NCBI GenBank assembly: GCA_014526335.1
Contig: JACTAT010000032.1
Location: forward strand, 5,430,914-5,494,913
DNA length: 64,000 nucleotides
Source of the DNA: Chrysaora quinquecirrha
Taxonomy: Eukaryota; Cnidaria; Scyphozoa; Semaeostomeae; Pelagiidae
Direction of reading: 5' to 3'
The notes beneath the pieces were generated by a model that saw only the letters and a list, made by a program, of their open reading frames with translations, did not search any database and was not told the origin of the DNA. A program made the position numbers and the translations under genes. This document shows, piece by piece, positions 1-11,000 of the stretch. Numbering within the stretch: position 1 is the first letter of the stretch; each line of letters begins with the position of its first letter.

Positions 1-175
1 TCCACCTAGCAACATTTCTTAGCAACAAGGCTTTCATGCCTATGCATTAGCATTAGCAATAATGGACAGCAATGTTTTTGGACGTGATGTGACCAAATGG
101 CCAAACATTTGTTGTAAAGCAAATTTGAAATGTTAGATCAACAATGTGTGATCGTTTGGCCAAACCTAGATGTGA
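1..175. repeat. CAAACATTG-family foldback element, fragment
   Basis: Shares its opening (CACCTAGCAACATTTCTTAG) and its end (AACAATG...GATCGTTTGGCC) with the copy at 34707-35038. The left part is cut by the window edge. Confidence 0.75.
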
Positions 176-359
176 AAGAACACTCGCTTTACACAGGAAA
201 AATGAATATGTATGGTCTTCGGTTGTGATGAACTCGTCATAACGTGCTGAGACCAAATCGCTTAATACCAGTGATGCGTTGTTCGTTGTAAAGGGGGATT
301 AAACAATGCTGTTTGTTTGCCAGCTGTTTTCCTCAATTGATATAAAACTGCCTACGTAC

Positions 360-420
360 CTATGACTTCTGAGAAATGACGAACTTGCACCTGTAGTCTT
401 CCATGCGGCTTCAGGTCGAG
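360..420 (-). CDS. PRKCD: PKC coding exon 2 (end of C2-like domain)
   Basis: 61-nt exon encoding LDLKPHGRLQVQVRHFSEVI plus one base. The acceptor AG is at 421-422 on the plus strand preceded (in gene sense) by a poly-pyrimidine stretch, and the donor GTACGT occupies 354-359. Its first residues continue the C2 strand begun in exon 1. Found by reading for splice sites; it lies inside a longer uninformative open frame. Confidence 0.82.
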
Positions 421-3400
421 CTGAAAGAAAAAAAAACATTTTTATCAATGATGTGCGTAATATGTAGGATTCTATTAGTTTTGCAAAGATAAGAAACACA
501 TGGAGCAAATTATAAGTATTGCTTGCTCTTTTGGCAGCTTTAGTAGAGCGCCGCGATGATGATGATAACGATCGCAATGAGGATGATGATCATTATTATA
601 TTGATGATGATCGTAATTATGATGATTATCATCGTAATAAAGATGATGATCATTTTATTTTCATGTACGATGATGTTGATTGTTATATTGATGATGATAA
701 TAACAATGATGGTGATGATGATCATAATGATGATCATGATCGTTATAATGAAGATGATGATAACGATGATAATAACGACGATGATGATAATGATGATGAT
801 AGTGATTATTATGATGATGGTGATGATGAGGATGGTAATGATACTGTAGTGATAAAAATGATGATAATGATGATGATTTATGAAGACGATGACGATTATG
901 ATGATCGTTTGAACGATAATGCTGATGGTGATGATGATGATTGTGATAATGAATTTGATAGTGATGATGATACTGTTATGACGATGATGATTATGATCAT
1001 GATTAAGTTGATGCAAAAAACGATACTACTTTGCAATACGCAATCAAATTTAACAGCTGTTGTCAAAAAGAAATCAGATAACCATGAGATAACCCTGAGA
1101 AATTGCTTCAATCTGAAAACCTTGGATCTGAATTAAAACTCTTCAGCAATGGAATCAATGGACTGCTAAAGAGATAGAAGTCGATGTAGGGGCTTTCAAA
1201 TGTTTCAAAAAGTAGCATTTAGAAAGTTTTCGTATCGTCATAAAAGACATAAAAACATAAAGCACACAAACAAGAAGCCAAAAGACACCAGATTAAATAT
1301 AGAAAAAGATAGCAACCTTTGCACAATACTCTTGATATAAAACTGTTATTATACATACAATAACAATAACAAGAAAGAAACAAAAAATTATAGCTAGAGG
1401 AAACTTGCGGTGATGAACACACAAAATCAAATTCAAAAACTCACGCTAAAGTCGCTCTCGACAACACCGATTTTCCGTTGATTGCAACCTAGATCCATGG
1501 CACAGGCGAAATTGAAATCTGTCTTAGAAACTTGATTACTTCAAAAATCAAACTTTCTTCTTCAAAACAACAATTGTTTAGCCACAAAAACACGCTTTTC
1601 CTGCTCATAAACACAACTTAAACTGTTTTTCTGTCCGGACGGACGTTTTAGCGCTCCTTGCGAAGATTTTAGAAACCTTTATTTACAATGGCCTGTTCAC
1701 GTCAAGAAACGATATTTCCAACGACCTGCACAAATCATCAAACTTTAAACGTGAATTACAGTCTTCGTGTGCGCGCTCCGTTGAAAGCATGTGCTGGCAC
1801 AGCAAAAACATTCATTTGTCGAGTAATTGCTGATAAGCAACTGAAAATGTTTCCATAATTTATAAACAACATCTCTTTGCGGCAGGTGAATTTCAAAAAG
1901 ACAGAGCCTGAGACAAATCCTAAGTCTTGCAAATTCGTCCTTCAAAAGTTCAAGCCTTTAAAATGCACACACAGACGGATTTCAGCATAAATACACTCTT
2001 TTTTTATAAGAAACAGATTTTTTTCAGTACTACCTTGCATTTGAAAAATAGAAGAAGCAATACAATTCACGTTTACATGATCTGTTTTTTGTAAAAATAG
2101 ACACTTAACATGTAACAAAATTTCGTTTCTCGAGCCTATATTTCTAATTCTAAAGATTGTTGAGACCTGCGAGTTTCTTATCATTTTTGGTCGAGTACTG
2201 AAAGTTTCTTAACCAACATTGATCTCAGTACTGAGTTTCTTATAAACGAGTTTCTTATTTAAAAAAGAGAGTAGTCGAATACGACGCGGAATCCTCAAAG
2301 GTATCTTTCACTCTTCAAAAAGGCGCACGGGATTTTGGTCAAAACAAAAGGATTTTTTTGAATTTCAATAGGATTTCGGAGAAAAAAATGATTCTGAGGT
2401 AGCGCACGTGTCAGCAACGTTCTGGCACGGCACGCTCGCGTTGGATTTTTAGAACGTACTGCTTTAAAGTATATCATATCTCTCAAGTCGCGGCTACACG
2501 TACGGTTGTTTGCTTGAAACGGCAGCCGGACAAGTTAAAAATTTATCGCGGCGAAGTGAAAAACAAATACACACGATAGTCAGGAATGATTTCATGAAGT
2601 TTTCTAAGAAACATCCTTCTTATTAAGTAAGATGATTTTGACAGCACTTTTTTCACTTGGGCATTTCGTCATATACAGTAACTATCTTAGTCTCACTTTG
2701 GTTATGACTAGCGTTAAACTCTAACAGTCCATCGGGATACGAAAAAAAACTAGCAATCATCGTCGCAAATTTTGAGTAGGAAACTTCAAGGAGGAAACAG
2801 GCAATTTCTAATCCGAACCGCCACGCCATAACTGTGAAAGCGTCTGTTTTGCAAATTCTAAGAAATAATGAGGCTTCTTCATGAAATATTAAAACATCAA
2901 CGACTACAGATTCCATGGGGGTGCCTGTAAAATTATTAAGGGCGTAACTTTATGGTGCCTTTCTCTGTTATTTGTAGGTTTTACAGACATCAAAGTCGTT
3001 TAAATCAAAACTAGGACGCTTTAGAATGTGAAACGGCAGAGATTGACTCGATTGCTTCATTTTCTACCTTATTCTAGTTGGAAGAACCAATCAAATCTCC
3101 TGACTTCAGTTTTAAGGCCAGGCAAAACCAGGAGACATGTCATGCGTGACACTGATGTCCCCTTGCTTTCTCCCAGTTTAGCCACCTCAGAAACTTTGTA
3201 GCAAGAGACACAAAAATGTTTCTAGGAGACAACAGAAACATTTCTTGTCTCTGGGACATGCAAATGACTTGGGGGACATGTTGCTCGATTGTTGCTCCCA
3301 TGTTCAGCCACCCTTGGAGACATGCCAAATACAGTGTCACATGCTACAAGTCTCTTAGTTTAGCCATAGCTCAATGCTACCCTTATTTAACGATTTTTGA

Positions 3401-4957
3401 AAAAAATTTCCAATCATAAGGTGTTATGTTTTGGGTTATGAAGGTGCTGTGACGTCATGGTCAATTCCAGCTAACTTGTTGTTTCATGAGTTCAGTGAGG
3501 TCAGGTTGCAAGCCCTAGCATCAGAGGTCTTATTATTACATCTACCTCTGAGATACTAGTGACTGGTGCTAAAACCAAATACACCATTTAGCCTTCACCT
3601 TCTCTGTTATGAAATGATTGGAATAATGGAGAAACAAATGAATAAAGAAAGTATCATATCTTCTGAAAAAGCCAAAAAACCTCCTGCTTACTTTCAATGG
3701 ACAACTGATCTTCATCCCCATTATTTCCTATCTTAACCAGCAATGACTAGTCACTGTCCCCCATCCACCAATCAGAGAAGAGTATTTTGAAATACTGCCC
3801 TCTGACTGGTGCCCTGACTTTGAGGGGCAGACAGAATTTAGACTTATTACCTGAGTCCTAGTTTAGCTACTGAGTTCAACTATTGGATGCTCAAACCACT
3901 TGTCTGAGCAATCTTGGTTTGGTTTTAAGTCTCTGTTTGTCTCAAGTCTCAATTTCACAAGTCTGTTTTCATGAAAATCTTGTTAAAGCTTTCTTAACAG
4001 CTTGCCATGGACTTATTAACTAATACACCCCATAATTCTTGTTTTTCGCACTGAAAGAGTCAACTTTGGCAGTCGAATGTGACCAGTTCTCTTTGTCGAG
4101 AGACTTGACCAAATGTGTGGCAACTAAAAATATGGCAAGTTAGCAGTGTGGCAAGTTTTGGCAGTGTGGTTAGTTTTTGTAGTGAGGTGAATTTTAGCAG
4201 TGTGACAAGTTGACCTGTTTCTTAAGGCCTGGCTAAACTAGGAGACATGTAATGTGTAACATTGATGTCCCCTCTGTGTCTCTCAGTTTAGCCGTCTTAG
4301 AAACTTTGAAGCGCATGACAAAATTTGTAGCAAGATACACGCAAATGTTACTGGGAGACATGTAAATGACTCTGGGGACATGTTGCTCACTTATCACTCG
4401 CATGTTTAGCCACCTTGAGGGACAGGCAGATAACGCCAAATACAGTATTGTGTGCACCAGTGCAACAAGGCTCATAGTTTAGCAACAGCTTTACTCTTCT
4501 TGCAATGATATGTGTCTTGTGTAATGTTTGTTGCCTTCTCTTGCCATGCCTAGCTATATATTGTAGGTGGCTGAAATGAAATAATACGGTTATTCATATA
4601 TTATTCAATGAAATTTAGAAATTTTCTTACCCAAACACTGGAAACACCATTTTCACTTGTTCTGCATTGCTCAGCAAGAAACTCAACCCCAAATGTGACA
4701 TCTCCAATCAGCATGTTATCAAATTTAGACATCACTGCAACATTGATCATTCTTCCTGGGTAGACATGAGTATCAAATGATCTGTTCCATTCTGGATAAA
4801 TCGTCTTCTTCTTTTGCACAAGCTCGATCCCTTGACCTGGTGTCTCTACTGCTTCCTTTATTCGGATGGCACAGAACGGATCCCAGGCATTTCCTTGGAT
4901 GCTGTCCCAACAGTCTCCTGCTTCTGCCTGAAGGAGTTTCACTCTCAAAAACCCCAT
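360..4957 (-). CDS. PRKCD: Novel-type protein kinase C (delta/theta-like), 5' end of gene, exons 1-2
   Basis: Two minus-strand exons join in frame: exon 1 at 4957 down to 4631 (109 codons, phase 0) and exon 2 at 420 down to 360 (61 nt). Together they encode about 129 residues of an N-terminal C2-like domain of the delta/theta novel PKC type: a start MGFLRVKLLQ, then PFCAIRIKEA, LVQKKKTIYPEWNRSFD, HVYPGRMINVAVM and VTFGVEFLAEQC, continuing across the junction as VWLDLKPHGRLQVQVRHF. These kinases are diacylglycerol-activated, calcium-independent Ser/Thr kinases; this C2 lacks calcium binding and mediates protein contacts. Donors are GTAAG after exon 1 and GTACGT after exon 2; the acceptor of exon 2 follows a T-rich tract. 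An in-frame TAG lies 27 nt upstream of the ATG, which has A at -3 and G at +4. The C1 and kinase exons lie to the left of the window. Delta versus theta cannot be decided here. Confidence 0.85.
555..1010. repeat. GAT-rich trinucleotide low-complexity tract
   Basis: About 450 bp of imperfect (GAT)n with scattered interruptions in the PKC intron. It keeps open frames on both strands that would encode Asp-rich, Ile-rich or Met-rich chains; these are by-products of the repeat. Confidence 0.9.
1986..2275. repeat. Inverted-repeat element (TATAAGAAAC family)
   Basis: Left end ACTCTTTTTTTATAAGAAAC near 1995 is matched inverted by GTTTCTTATTTAAAAAAGAG near 2245-2270. Internal GAGTACTGAAAGTTTCTTAA-like pieces resemble the 5993-6376 element and fragments near 42927 and 43831. 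Confidence 0.6.
2276..3113. other. PKC intron, no recognisable feature
   Basis: Single-copy-looking intron sequence. No coding exon with family similarity or RNA gene was found on either strand. Confidence 0.5.
3114..3369. repeat. AGGAGACATGTC-family foldback MITE, copy 1
   Basis: About 256 bp, beginning AAGGCCAGGCAAAACCAGG and ending AAGTCTCTTAGTTTAGCC; the two ends are imperfect inverted repeats (the TTTAGCC/GGCTAAA theme). Other copies: 4223-4492, 18304-18567, 63430-63622 and fragments at 40826 and 53918. Non-coding, so a non-autonomous DNA element is the likely class. Confidence 0.7.
3440..3600 (+). repeat. tRNA-derived SINE (GGTGCTGTGACGTC family), copy 1
   Basis: Diverged copy of the SINE at 52249-52428: it starts AAGGTGCTGTGACGTCATGG and ends ...ACTGGTGCTAAAACCAAAT and CCTTCAC. 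The internal B box is degraded (GGTTGCAAGCCC). Confidence 0.65.
4223..4492. repeat. AGGAGACATGTC-family foldback MITE, copy 2
   Basis: Starts AAGGCCTGGCTAAACTAGG, ends in the imperfect complement near 4492. Same order of inner blocks as copy 1 (GATGTCCCC, TTTAGCC, GGGGACATGTTGCTC). Confidence 0.7.
4631..4957 (-). CDS. PRKCD: PKC coding exon 1 (C2-like domain)
   Basis: First coding exon, 327 nt, residues 1-109, ending ...SSVW at a phase-0 donor (CTTAC on the plus strand at 4626-4630). The open frame runs on into the intron to 4601; that extension is not coding. Confidence 0.88.
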
Positions 4958-5110
4958 TCTCGTTTGGAAATCACCAGCAATCTACTCAGAACCAAAATCA
5001 ACTTCAAACTTGTGCTCCAAGTCTCAATTTCTCTTTCAAGCTTCCCTTTTGAGGCCTTTTCTTGAAGCGAAGCCTCAAGCTTCCGCAGTCTCCAGGAGTT
5101 GAACTGGGCC
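4958..5110 (-). promoter_or_regulatory. PKC 5' UTR / upstream region
   Basis: Sequence just upstream of the PKC ATG in gene sense. It carries an in-frame TAG and no splice acceptor close to the ATG, so at least part is likely transcribed leader. No TATA box or initiator can be assigned with confidence. Confidence 0.35.
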
Positions 5111-5990
5111 TAATCCCAACTTCCCAGTTTCGTTTCAAACGCCCTGTCACTAATTATCATGAAATATTCAAACAACACTGTTTATTTCCACGATCAAAAT
5201 TTATTTCTATAATTAAAATTAACTAAACAACATTAATCGAACATAACTATAACCTTACATAACCATAATTGAAGAGAAAATTACCACTAAAATTGCAGCT
5301 CCCTCAAAATCAACCGTCCATCTGATCGAAGAAGAGCGGGTGATCTACTATTAGCCATATTTGTTATGCTTTTGTATTGTCCTCAACTATCCATTGTTCT
5401 ACTGTCTCTTTTGTATTGATCTATTGTTTAATGAAACCCTTGTGGTGACCAGTGACTCACGGATTGAGTAGCTTCAGTCGGTTTCAGTCGCTTGGGAGTA
5501 ATCAGAAATTTGCATGATGTTCGCGATTTTTCGGCCCGAAATCTCACAGATCTATATTGTTTAGCTATGATAGATTTTATAAAAATTCATGATTTCTCAC
5601 ACCATAAGCGTTTCCTATCAATTTTGTGGCATCAATCTGCATGGAAACCCCTTAGCAACAAACAAAATACCACGTCCTCAATGCATTCATCATAGAAGGG
5701 GGTTAAAATCTCTGACATATCGTTCAGCTGACCTAGAACAACGTGGGCATCTTTGTTAATAATCAATAGTCATAATTGGTCTTAGTCATCAAATTTCTCA
5801 GAACTTCTGAAGACCTATTTTCGTCGTTTTCGTAACTTGCTTTGTGATGTGATTCTTCTCCTCTGGGATTACGTTTGCTTCTATTTTTAACCTTACCAAA
5901 TAAGTACATGCGATGCAGTGACGAAACAAACATCCAAAAATCTGCAAGCCCGTTAAAATTTTGTTCTTTTTTTATCTTTTTATCTTTTAA
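5111..5990. other. Intergenic, PKC upstream side, no recognisable feature
   Basis: AT-rich unique-looking sequence between the PKC start and the first intergenic element. No exon, tRNA or clear repeat recognised. Confidence 0.5.
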
Positions 5991-5992
5991 AA

Positions 5993-6376
5993 TACACGCA
6001 TTTTTTTATAAGGAAGTTCGGCTCAGGGTCAGTACTGAAAATTCCTTAACTGATGGTGAAAATTGAGTACTCAATATTCCTTAGCAATTCCTTAACTTCT
6101 TACTTTGTGATTCTTAAAAACAACGAACGATTAAAGAAATATAGGTCATAAAGGTTTCAGAAGACGAGTAGAAATGAATATACAGATTGAAAACCATTGG
6201 CGATAAGTATTGCTTGCTCTGTTAATTCAAAACTTCATTTTTTATCGAAATGCTAAGTTAAAGAAAAGTCAGATTCCTTAGTAGTCTCCGGTCCAGTACT
6301 AGAATTTCCTTAAGTTCTTGCCAGCCCGAGTACTACCTTCCTTATAAAGCACTTCCTTATAAAAAAAGTGCGTGTA
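5993..6376. mobile_element. 384-bp terminal-inverted-repeat element (MITE)
   Basis: Left end TACACGCATTTTTTTATAAG and right end CTTATAAAAAAAGTGCGTGT(A) form terminal inverted repeats of about 25 bp with one or two differences. The interior repeats TTCCTTAA/GAGTACT modules and has no coding capacity. It abuts the palindrome at 6393. Confidence 0.8.
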
Positions 6377-6392
6377 GCAGCAACAGCAGGCA

Positions 6393-6810
6393 ATACACCT
6401 TTTCAACTAAGGGCCTCGTTTTCAAAAAAATTTAAAATTGTGTCACAGAAGCATTTCGACGCCAGATTCGAATTCAGTACCTTCGTTTTAGTGTTTGGGC
6501 AAATTTTTACGCTTCTAGTCCTTACAATGTTGATTCTGTAGCGATTTAAAGTTTGAAAAGTTATAAGGGATTTGACCGTGAAAAATGACTGAGGGTGTAA
6601 AATTTCACCCCGAGCGATTTTTCACGGTCAAATCCTTTATAAATTTTCAAACTTTTCGTCGCTATAAAATCAACATCGTAAGGACTAGAATCGTAAACAT
6701 TTGCGTCAACACTAAAATGAAGGTGCTCAATCTGAATCTGGGGTCAAAATTCTCGTACGAACAAATTTTCGCAAATTTTGAAAACGAGGCTCTTAGTTGA
6801 AAAGGTGTAT
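6393..6810. mobile_element. 418-bp near-perfect palindrome (foldback element)
   Basis: Two arms of about 205 bp, ATACACCTTTTCAACTAAG at the left and its complement CTTAGTTGAAAAGGTGTAT at the right, stay complementary almost to the centre near 6600 (GATTTGACCGTGAAAAAT and its complement flank the centre). GGCA sits on both outer sides, a possible 4-bp target duplication. No coding capacity. Confidence 0.85.
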
Positions 6811-7320
6811 GGCAATGCCATCCAAATCACTCCCTATTTCGTGCCTAAAGGCTATCCGAGGCTATCAACACAGTAATTTTACTGTGGAGGACAAAATGAC
6901 AAAATAAGACCAATGGGACCAAAATAATCCTAATAATAATTCTAGTGAGAAACTATCTTCGTAACTTGCTTGTGTTGTGTTGTGAATGTCCTCGTCTGGG
7001 ATTACGTTTGCTTCTATTTTTAGCCTTACCAAATATGTTCAGGCGATCCAGTGACGAAAGAAAACTACCAAACATGTGCAAGCCTGTTAAAATTTTGTTC
7101 TTTTTCATCCCTTAATGTTTTAAAAGATTTAAATAATTATGTCTTGAAAGTCTAAATATAATGTTGGAAAGTACACGCCTGCAGCCTGTTTTATAGCCTT
7201 AAAAAGCTTCTTAAAATTTTCTGAAGGTTCTTAAGAGCCCAAGTGCACCGTATACGGTATAAACAACTATGCGTATTGTTATTTGCTTTTCTTTGTTCAG
7301 GGTTTTCTATTGAACAAAAA
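6811..7320. other. Intergenic, no recognisable feature
   Basis: AT-rich sequence. The piece GGGATTACGTTTGCTTCTAT near 7000 repeats one at 5860 (with CTTACCAAATA following), so this may be an old duplicated repeat, but no boundaries could be set. Confidence 0.4.
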
Positions 7321-7330
7321 TGCCTTTTTG

Positions 7331-7547
7331 CAGAGACATGCATGAAAAGTCAAAACGGGAGGGAGATTCGGGCTGTATGACTTCCCTGACTTGTGAAGAC
7401 TTCATTAAGCTCTATAGCTCGGTGGAGTTGAGTGGAAACGTCGTTGGCTCTCTGGTCATGCAGCCCATTGTTCGAATCCCACTCACATTATTGTGGTATG
7501 CCACTTGTGGAAAAATCTATCCTAGTGTTCGCCATTCATGACAAATC
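7331..7547 (+). repeat. tRNA-derived SINE (AGCTCTATAGCTC family), singleton 1
   Basis: Has an A-box-like TATAGCTCGGTGG and a B box TTCGAATCCC, then a common tail GTGGTATGCCACTTGTGGAA ... GTTCGCCATTCATGA. Same family as 15084-15253 and as the tandem array at 20003-21122. Confidence 0.75.
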
Positions 7548-7879
7548 TACGAAATTTTCAGAATGTGATGCAATTTATTTGAGCAGAAAAGCAGTAGTAC
7601 AAGTAGGTGGTTGAAGAAGGGGGGATAAATAGCTAACCCCTCCATTTTGCCCCCTCCATGAGAATCAAGCCTCACCTCTTTCTTTGTTGTTGTTGCTGTA
7701 ATAAAGAAAGATAACCGCTGACCAACTGACCACAGGCGTCATCATTCTCAAACTCAGGTATCAAGTTTTGTTTTCAACTTTTATCATTTCAAGAAAGTAA
7801 ATCAGATAAATCTGCTCTTTTTGAGGATAAATAACAAGAACTTCTATGTTTTGCTTATCTAGTACTCAATGAAGTTGCG

Positions 7880-8059
7880 ATGAAGTTAATCAGAGTCATG
7901 CAAGAGCAAGGTTAGGCAGTTTATTATCGTCAGTTAATCGCAGAAGTTTTGGTGACCTGGCTTGGGCCTAGGTCACGTTTGGGAACAAGATACCCCGGAG
8001 AAAAGGGCCGGATTTTCTAAAGATTGGAGCTCGTTATCACGGAAGTTTGAGGATCAGTC
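7880..8059 (+). promoter_or_regulatory. srGAP 5' leader / proximal promoter region
   Basis: Sequence immediately before the srGAP ATG is locally more GC-rich than its surroundings and has no interspersed repeat. An in-frame TGA lies 12 nt before the ATG. No TATA box is evident. The transcription start cannot be fixed from sequence. Confidence 0.3.
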
Positions 8060-11000
8060 ATGGCAGCGTTAACCAGAAAAGACAAGCAGTCCCTTTTGGA
8101 AATGGACACTCACGTAAAAGGTATAATATTAATGAATCAAGATAGATGAAAACTTTGGGTTATTTTGACGTCCAAGTTCAAAAGGCATTTACAAGACCCA
8201 GCGGGCAACTTTGACTCTTTCAGCCCATGTTTATCTGCATTCCGAAGTAAAATCGTTTGATTTTCAAGCAAAAAATACCTTCTAATTCTTTCTAATTTAA
8301 AAAGTATTCTTACTCATATGCTTTCAAACCATTGCTTTCATATTTGAAGTGGAAGCTTAAAATGTCTCATCTTATTGTTGTTAATATAATGAAGAGGAAA
8401 TAGAATAAGGCTCCGAAAAAGGGTGGAGGGAGAATCCTTTTAAGAAATTTTGCTGATATTAATCTAAATCTAAATAAATTGTTAAACCGTTTAAAAATTC
8501 AATATAATTTGATGTTGCTGTATTTATCTAAACAGGAAAATGCAACTAGGAAATCAAAACTGTCTAATAATTTTTCAACTAGAAGATTATAATTATAGGC
8601 AATTATTATTTAAATTCAAATGTTATATAAGGGAAGATTTGATGAAATTTTGATATGATGATTCCTCTAGACTGTTTGTTTCCAATAATATTTTTATTGA
8701 TCTCTTTTCAAGTGGCAATAACAGGTAGACCAAACAAATAAACTGGTGCTAATGTAAACAACAATAGCCCACTTCTTAGAGATTTAATGAAAACATTAAA
8801 AATTTACATAATAATATTCCACAGAACCTTTATATTTTAGCATGGGTGCTTTAGCCTCCTTGCATTGAGACAGGCTTCTTGAAAATTGTATGGCTCATGG
8901 CATCCTGTTATCCCCCTTTTTTGAATAATGGTACTCTCCATGATACTGCCAGGCCATGATTATCTTGCTTTGATCAGTAACAGGATACTAGCTGTGTTGA
9001 CGCATTATGAAACTTCAGTATTTCAACTCGTGTGTAACACAATCAGTGTCATAGCAGAGGGGGAGGGAGGGACAAGTACCCCCAGGTGCTACATTACAAG
9101 GGGTGCAGAAAAGTAAAATTTTGCAATTAATAGAGAGATGAGAAATCAAATCTGACTAAAAATGGGTGCAACATTAGTGTCTATGCTTGGGTGCTGATGA
9201 CGTTCACTACCCTACTAACAGAATATCTTGAATATTTTTCTGTGCTTCCCTTTTCCTTATCGCTTCGTGTATGCAGGTATGCAGTTTTGCTCCACATTGA
9301 GGTCCAACTGTTCTTAATCCAGATAATTAAAAGTCAAATAATTTTTGTTGTACGTAATCCATACACCCAAGCTTGGCAGTGCATCTTCCTCCCTATTGGC
9401 ATCTCTCCTTAATTTCCCAGGCTGAAGTTGATAGGCTAATCCCTTATAATGAAGGTTTTGGGTTGAAGTGAATCCAGGACCTTCTCAGTGACAGTCATGA
9501 ATGCATTCAACTACTCATACCCTCCACTTTTCAGGATCAACATGTAAGTGTTTTCTTTTACTGCAGTATTTTACCAGCTGTTGACAAGGAAATGATCTAT
9601 ATTCCTTTCTTATTTGCATTTGAAGCACCCATCATCACCTAAATTGGTCCATATAACATTCAGACAATCACCATTCTGGTAGATCCTTCACTGTAATCAA
9701 GATTTAAGACCAGAAGACAGTTTTGAGGGTTAAAATATCTGCCTTTGTAATGGAGGGGTTGATATACAAATGTGGGTGTGGCATCTGTAATATTACTCTG
9801 AAGAAGCCCTATACCACCTATAAAATTATATATTTATATTTATATTTATATTTATATATTACTATATTATATATAACTACATAGCTTTACAAAATTACAA
9901 GACTTCCTGAAATTTTCTTTAATAAAAGGAAGTTATTTGTAAAAGTTTTATGGTTAAGAAATCATATCAAGTTTCCTGTGACAAAGTTTATCTTTGCCTG
10001 ATAAAATAACTTCCCTGTAACATTTACCCTGAAGCAGCTTTATTTGTAATTGTGAAAGGTTCTAGGTAACTCTAATACTGATACTTTGCGTAGATCCTAA
10101 TCTCATGTCATGTCATATAACATAATGGCAAGTTTTGCCAATTTTTGTGCCAGGGAATATCCACACTAATTTGGCCCAGTTCATCAAGTGGACTCCTATT
10201 TGAGGCCAATTGGGCATAATTGCAAGCAGCAAGCAGTCTTTATTTGTTAATCCTTGTCAGGGATTCTGGCAGCTATACAGCTGATGAGGACCTGCAGACT
10301 GTGCCCCAGACTGATATTAGAATGAATACCCTGGATACTCATTTACAGACCCTGGAAGGAACAGCTGAGTTGACTGTAGGCTTGCAGAAACTGGTCCCAA
10401 TAAGATTTGAAACCAAACCTGCCAAAAGTGAACAAAAAACCTTGGCTGATAAGCCATACCACCTAGTTGCACCAACTAATTGCTTGAAATCAATGCTTAT
10501 CGTTTCAGAAGAACCTTGAAATTGTCTGAAAAATGCCCCCGTTTTACTCAAAGATCTCTCAAAGAAGGGGCCCAGGGGCCTTGTCTATGAATTTAGATGC
10601 GCTCTCTGGGTGGGGTTTTCATTTAATGACAAGTCACTGTCTTGAATCCTTGTGCAATTTGCAGAGGCTTCTATTGCCTTAAGCGATCCTTCCAGTTAGC
10701 CCCTCTTCTCATGAAAATCTCAAACATAACCTTCAACTAGCTTTGCACCCTGCTCTTCTGGGCCCATCCGAGATCTCAAGCAAACTTAATTTTTTTTTTG
10801 AACTTTTCATGAAGAACTGACTCAGCTGATGAGAAAATAAGCATTGTGGTTGAGAAATTTAAAGCAATATATCATCCATAACTAATCCTAGATAAGTATT
10901 GAATGAACGGAAGAAAGAATGTTAACATAATAAAACGTATTTGTATTCATATGCATTACTCAGTGGTACGATAAATATTGAATGGTTACATTCATAGATT

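Noticed and set aside
519..1136. 205-codon Asp-rich open frame and its antisense Ile/His-rich partners
   Set aside because: Product of an imperfect GAT microsatellite; every frame stays open and no splice or start context supports a gene.
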